The notes below the pieces were generated by a model that saw only the letters and a program-made list of their open reading frames with translations, did no database searches and was not told the origin of the DNA. From Urbifossiella sp046350095 (GTDB lineage: Bacteria; Planctomycetota; Planctomycetia; Gemmatales; Gemmataceae): DNA of 64,000 bases. A program made the position numbers and the translations under genes. Shown piece by piece: positions 61,740-64,000 of the stretch (positions are counted from its first letter, which is position 1; the number at the start of each line of letters is the position of its first letter). The stretch spans positions 1,240,001-1,304,000 of the forward strand of contig JAXMBA010000002.1 in NCBI GenBank assembly GCA_046350095.1, written 5' to 3'.

Positions 61740-63830
61740 GTGACCGCCGCCACGCACCCGCCGGCCGACACCCTCAGCGCCTTCGGCCGCGGCGAGTTGC
61801 CGCCCGACGAACTCACCAGCGTCGCCGACCACGTCGCCGGCTGCGCCGACTGCTGCGCCGCGCTGCGGGACGTGCGCGACGACAGCCTCGTCGGCCTCCT
61901 CCGCGACCTCGGCACGCCCGGCGGCGGCCGCACGAACGCCGCGCCGGCCGGGAGCACGCCGTCGGTGCTGGCCTTCCCCGACGCGCGCTCGGTGCTGGCC
62001 GACCACCCGCAGTACCGGCTGCTGGACCAGCTCGGCGAGGGCGGCATGGGCGTCGTCTTCCGGGCCGAGCACAAGGTGATGGGCCGCGTCGTGGCGCTGA
62101 AGGTGATGGCCCCGCACCTGACCGAGAAGCCGAGCGCCGTCGCCCGGTTCCGGCTGGAGGTGCGCGCCGCGGCGCGGCTGAACCACCCGAACATCGTCAC
62201 CGCCCACGACGCCGGCGAGGCGGGCGGGCTCCACTTCCTCGTCATGGAGTACGTCGAGGGCGTGAGCCTCGACAAGCTGGTGGCGAGGAAGGGGCCGCTG
62301 CCGGTCGCCCAGGCGTGCCAGTTTGTCCGCCAGGCGGCGCAGGGGCTGCAGCACGCCTACCAGCAGGGGATGGTCCACCGCGACATCAAGCCGCAGAACC
62401 TGATCGTGACGCGGAAGGGGCACGTGAAGGTGCTCGACTTCGGCCTGGCCCGGTTCGCCCGCGACGCCGCCGAGCACCCGCCGGACGGGCCGAGCGAGCC
62501 GGCGCACCCGCTGACGGCCGGCACCGCCATGAACATGATCATGGGCACGCCCGACTACCTCTCGCCGGAGCAGGCCCGGTGCGCGGCCGTGGACATCCGG
62601 GCGGACGTGTACTCGCTCGGCTGCACGCTGTACTTCCTGCTGACCGGCCGGGCGCCGTTCGAGGGCGCGGGGTCGGTGTTCGACAAGATTCTGGCCCACG
62701 CCACCGAGCCGCAGCCGCCGCTGGCCGCGACCCGGCTCGACGTGCCCGGCGGCCTGGAGCTGGTGCTGGCGAAGATGACGGCCAAGGACCCCGACGCGCG
62801 GTTCGCCACGCCGGCCGACGTGGCCGCGGCCCTGGCGCCGTACGCGCGCGGGGAAGGCGCCGGCACGCAGCCGGTGGTCGAGGCCGCGTTCGCCCCCGCG
62901 CCGCCGGCGGTCACGCCCCCGCCGCCGGCCGTGACGCCGCCGCCGGCCGCGTCCACGCTCGTGCCCGAGCCGCCGCCGACGGAGGTGATCGTGCGGGCGC
63001 GGCCGGCGAAGAAGCGGAAGAAGGCGCCGCGCTCGGCGTGGACCCCGGCCCGGTGGGCGGCGCTCGCCGGCGTGCTGGTCGCGGTGCTGATCGGCGGGCT
63101 GGTCGTACGCGCGGCGCTGAAGAAGCAACCGACGGCGACCGCGGCCACGACGCCGAGCGCGGAGCCGCCGCGCGTGGCGGTCGTGACGCCGAAGACGGTG
63201 GCGGCGACGAAGCTGACAGAGTCGGGGCCGAACCCGTGGCGCGGGGCGCCGCCGCAGGTGCTGTTCGTGCTGCCGGTGAAGGGGCTGTACCCGCCGGACT
63301 ACGGCCCCGTGCGCGAGCGGCTCGAAGCCGCGGGCGTGGGGGTGAAGGTGGCCGTCGGCCCGCCGCCGCCGTTCGGCCCGTTCGAGCCGGGCTTCTCGTA
63401 CCCGAAGAAGGACGGCACGCCGAGCCCGCCGGTGCGGGCCGACCTGGTGTTCGGCCCCGACATCGACCTGAGCCCGGTGCGGGCGCTGGTGTTCGTCGGC
63501 GAGGACGTGGGCGAGTTCGTGAACCCGTCGCCGAAGGGCCAGGTGACGGGGCAGGTGATCCGCCGGGCGCGGGAGAAGAACGTGGTGATCGGCGGCATCT
63601 GCACCGGGCAGCTGGTGCTGGCGAAGCACGGCGTGCTGGACGGGAAGGCGGCGGCGCGGAGCCCGTACGCGGAGCGGGACGGCGCCGCCAAGTACGGCAT
63701 CGCGTACCCGTCGCCGCAGTTCACCCTGGACGACGCCCCGGTGCGGACGGCCGGCCGGGTGGTGACGGCGGCCGGCCCCGAGCACGCGGCCGCGTTCGCC
63801 GACGCGCTGGCGGCGGCGCTGCGGGAGTGA
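61740..63830 (+). CDS. Zinc-finger Ser/Thr kinase fused to a DJ-1/PfpI-like domain
   Basis: 696 aa. Residues 25-45 form an anti-sigma-type zinc finger (H31, C35, C38). A Pkn-type kinase domain, about 93-370, has the Gly loop 99-104, K121, HRD at 213-215 and DFG at 233-235. Pro-rich linker 375-415, membrane helix about 439-459, then an outer domain about 505-696 with 'RALVFVG' and the nucleophile-elbow sequence 'VVIGGICTGQLVLAKHGVL' (C621) like DJ-1/PfpI. The kinase would be cytoplasmic and the DJ-1-like part periplasmic. GTG at 61740 follows GGAGG. Confidence 0.85.
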   Translation: MTAATHPPADTLSAFGRGELPPDELTSVADHVAGCADCCAALRDVRDDSLVGLLRDLGTPGGGRTNAAPAGSTPSVLAFPDARSVLADHPQYRLLDQLGEGGMGVVFRAEHKVMGRVVALKVMAPHLTEKPSAVARFRLEVRAAARLNHPNIVTAHDAGEAGGLHFLVMEYVEGVSLDKLVARKGPLPVAQACQFVRQAAQGLQHAYQQGMVHRDIKPQNLIVTRKGHVKVLDFGLARFARDAAEHPPDGPSEPAHPLTAGTAMNMIMGTPDYLSPEQARCAAVDIRADVYSLGCTLYFLLTGRAPFEGAGSVFDKILAHATEPQPPLAATRLDVPGGLELVLAKMTAKDPDARFATPADVAAALAPYARGEGAGTQPVVEAAFAPAPPAVTPPPPAVTPPPAASTLVPEPPPTEVIVRARPAKKRKKAPRSAWTPARWAALAGVLVAVLIGGLVVRAALKKQPTATAATTPSAEPPRVAVVTPKTVAATKLTESGPNPWRGAPPQVLFVLPVKGLYPPDYGPVRERLEAAGVGVKVAVGPPPPFGPFEPGFSYPKKDGTPSPPVRADLVFGPDIDLSPVRALVFVGEDVGEFVNPSPKGQVTGQVIRRAREKNVVIGGICTGQLVLAKHGVLDGKAAARSPYAERDGAAKYGIAYPSPQFTLDDAPVRTAGRVVTAAGPEHAAAFADALAAALRE

Positions 63831-63832
63831 TT

Positions 63833-63878
63833 TCGCCGCTCGCGGCGTAGTGCCGCGACGCGACGCCGCGAGGGGCGA
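63833..63878 (+). terminator. Hairpin after the kinase gene
   Basis: 16-bp arms at 63833-63848 and 63863-63878 with one mismatch and a 14-nt loop, 2 bp past the kinase stop. Likely terminator; no T-run. Confidence 0.5.
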
Positions 63879-63891
63879 CAGCTTTCGTCGG

Positions 63892-63920
63892 TTGCTCGTC
63901 CCTCATCAAACCCGCATAAT
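63892..63920 (+). promoter_or_regulatory. Promoter TTGCTC-17-CATAAT
   Basis: TTGCTC at 63892-63897 and CATAAT at 63915-63920, 17 nt apart, in a less GC-rich stretch, 32 nt before the next GTG start at 63953. Confidence 0.55.
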
Positions 63921-63952
63921 GCCGTCACCGACACGTCGGGCGGGGGGACGCG

Positions 63953-64000
63953 GTGACCGGTAACGGCGGCACTCACAAGCTCAAAATCTTCAGCGGGCGG
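63953..64000 (+). CDS. prs: Start of ribose-phosphate pyrophosphokinase-like gene (partial)
   Basis: GTG at 63953 opens a frame that runs to the edge: 16 residues ending 'LKIFSGR', which resembles the first strand of PRPP synthetase ('KIFSGN..'). Ribosome site GGGGGGA at 63941-63947. Only 16 residues are visible, so the name rests on that match and should be checked in the adjoining sequence. Confidence 0.45.
   Translation, partial: MTGNGGTHKLKIFSGR

Noticed and set aside
61466..62275. Minus-strand frame of 269 codons
   Set aside because: Antisense to the kinase start for most of its length and Ser/Arg/Pro-rich; only a different, short frame (61564-61722) looked protein-like.

Overview
The window looks like chromosomal DNA of a very GC-rich planctomycete, most likely of the Gemmataceae. 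Signs of this are several planctomycete-type zinc-ribbon/single-helix proteins, an ECF sigma factor fused to a membrane helix and a beta-propeller-like tail, a Ser/Thr kinase with a zinc-finger N-terminus, a Fae homologue, a TIGR03790-type protein, and a low-complexity exported protein of the kind common in Gemmata. There is no rRNA, CRISPR array, intact transposase or prophage. Because GC is so high, most long antisense open frames are shadows of real genes.

Layout. 1-7400: end of an upstream gene, a cobalamin-type radical SAM enzyme, a small unknown protein, a two-gene pyruvate:ferredoxin/flavodoxin oxidoreductase (alpha+gamma fusion, then ferredoxin+beta fusion) whose second gene is bracketed by two copies of a long palindromic repeat, a small unknown gene and a DPM1-like glycosyltransferase. 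7400-10233: zinc-ribbon membrane protein, ComM/YifB ATPase, iron-permease-family protein. 10230-19347: a surface-glycan modification locus with two tandem acyltransferase-3 paralogues, a 2-oxoglutarate dioxygenase-like protein, a sulfotransferase, a family 2 glycosyltransferase, a FkbM methyltransferase and a second methyltransferase. 19421-21532: ECF sigma fusion. 21859-30803: a complete MoxR-type cluster (SWIM finger, HEAT-like, MoxR AAA+ ATPase, DUF5682-like, an inserted small gene, VWA), matching the enigmatic E. coli yehLMPQ set with an added HEAT-like partner. Long palindromes sit at every wide junction, and two short tRNA-like genes (Arg-ACG and Cys-GCA) lie directly downstream.

31092-44673: transaldolase, a MATE/HlyD/RND efflux operon, a TIGR03790 protein, a duplicated SurA-like protein, a Tat-type exported protein and a TolC-like protein. 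44742-47857: zinc-ribbon protein with collagen-like repeats, interrupted by a frameshift. 48000-52076: an exported flavin oxidoreductase, a PQQ-type beta-propeller, a small zinc-ribbon protein and a Fae-like protein lacking the expected catalytic His. 52317-56964: a redox/light cluster of five co-directional genes (FAD oxidoreductase, SDR-like, two membrane proteins, deaminase) converging on a photolyase-related protein. 57044-64000: an exported KatG, a low-complexity secreted protein, a helix-turn-helix gene remnant, small genes, a Ser/Thr kinase fused to a DJ-1/PfpI-like domain, and the first codons of what is probably prs.

The strongest leads are the MoxR/SWIM/HEAT/DUF5682/VWA cluster with its palindromes and adjacent tRNA-like genes, the kinase-DJ-1 fusion, and the several families of long intergenic palindromes.
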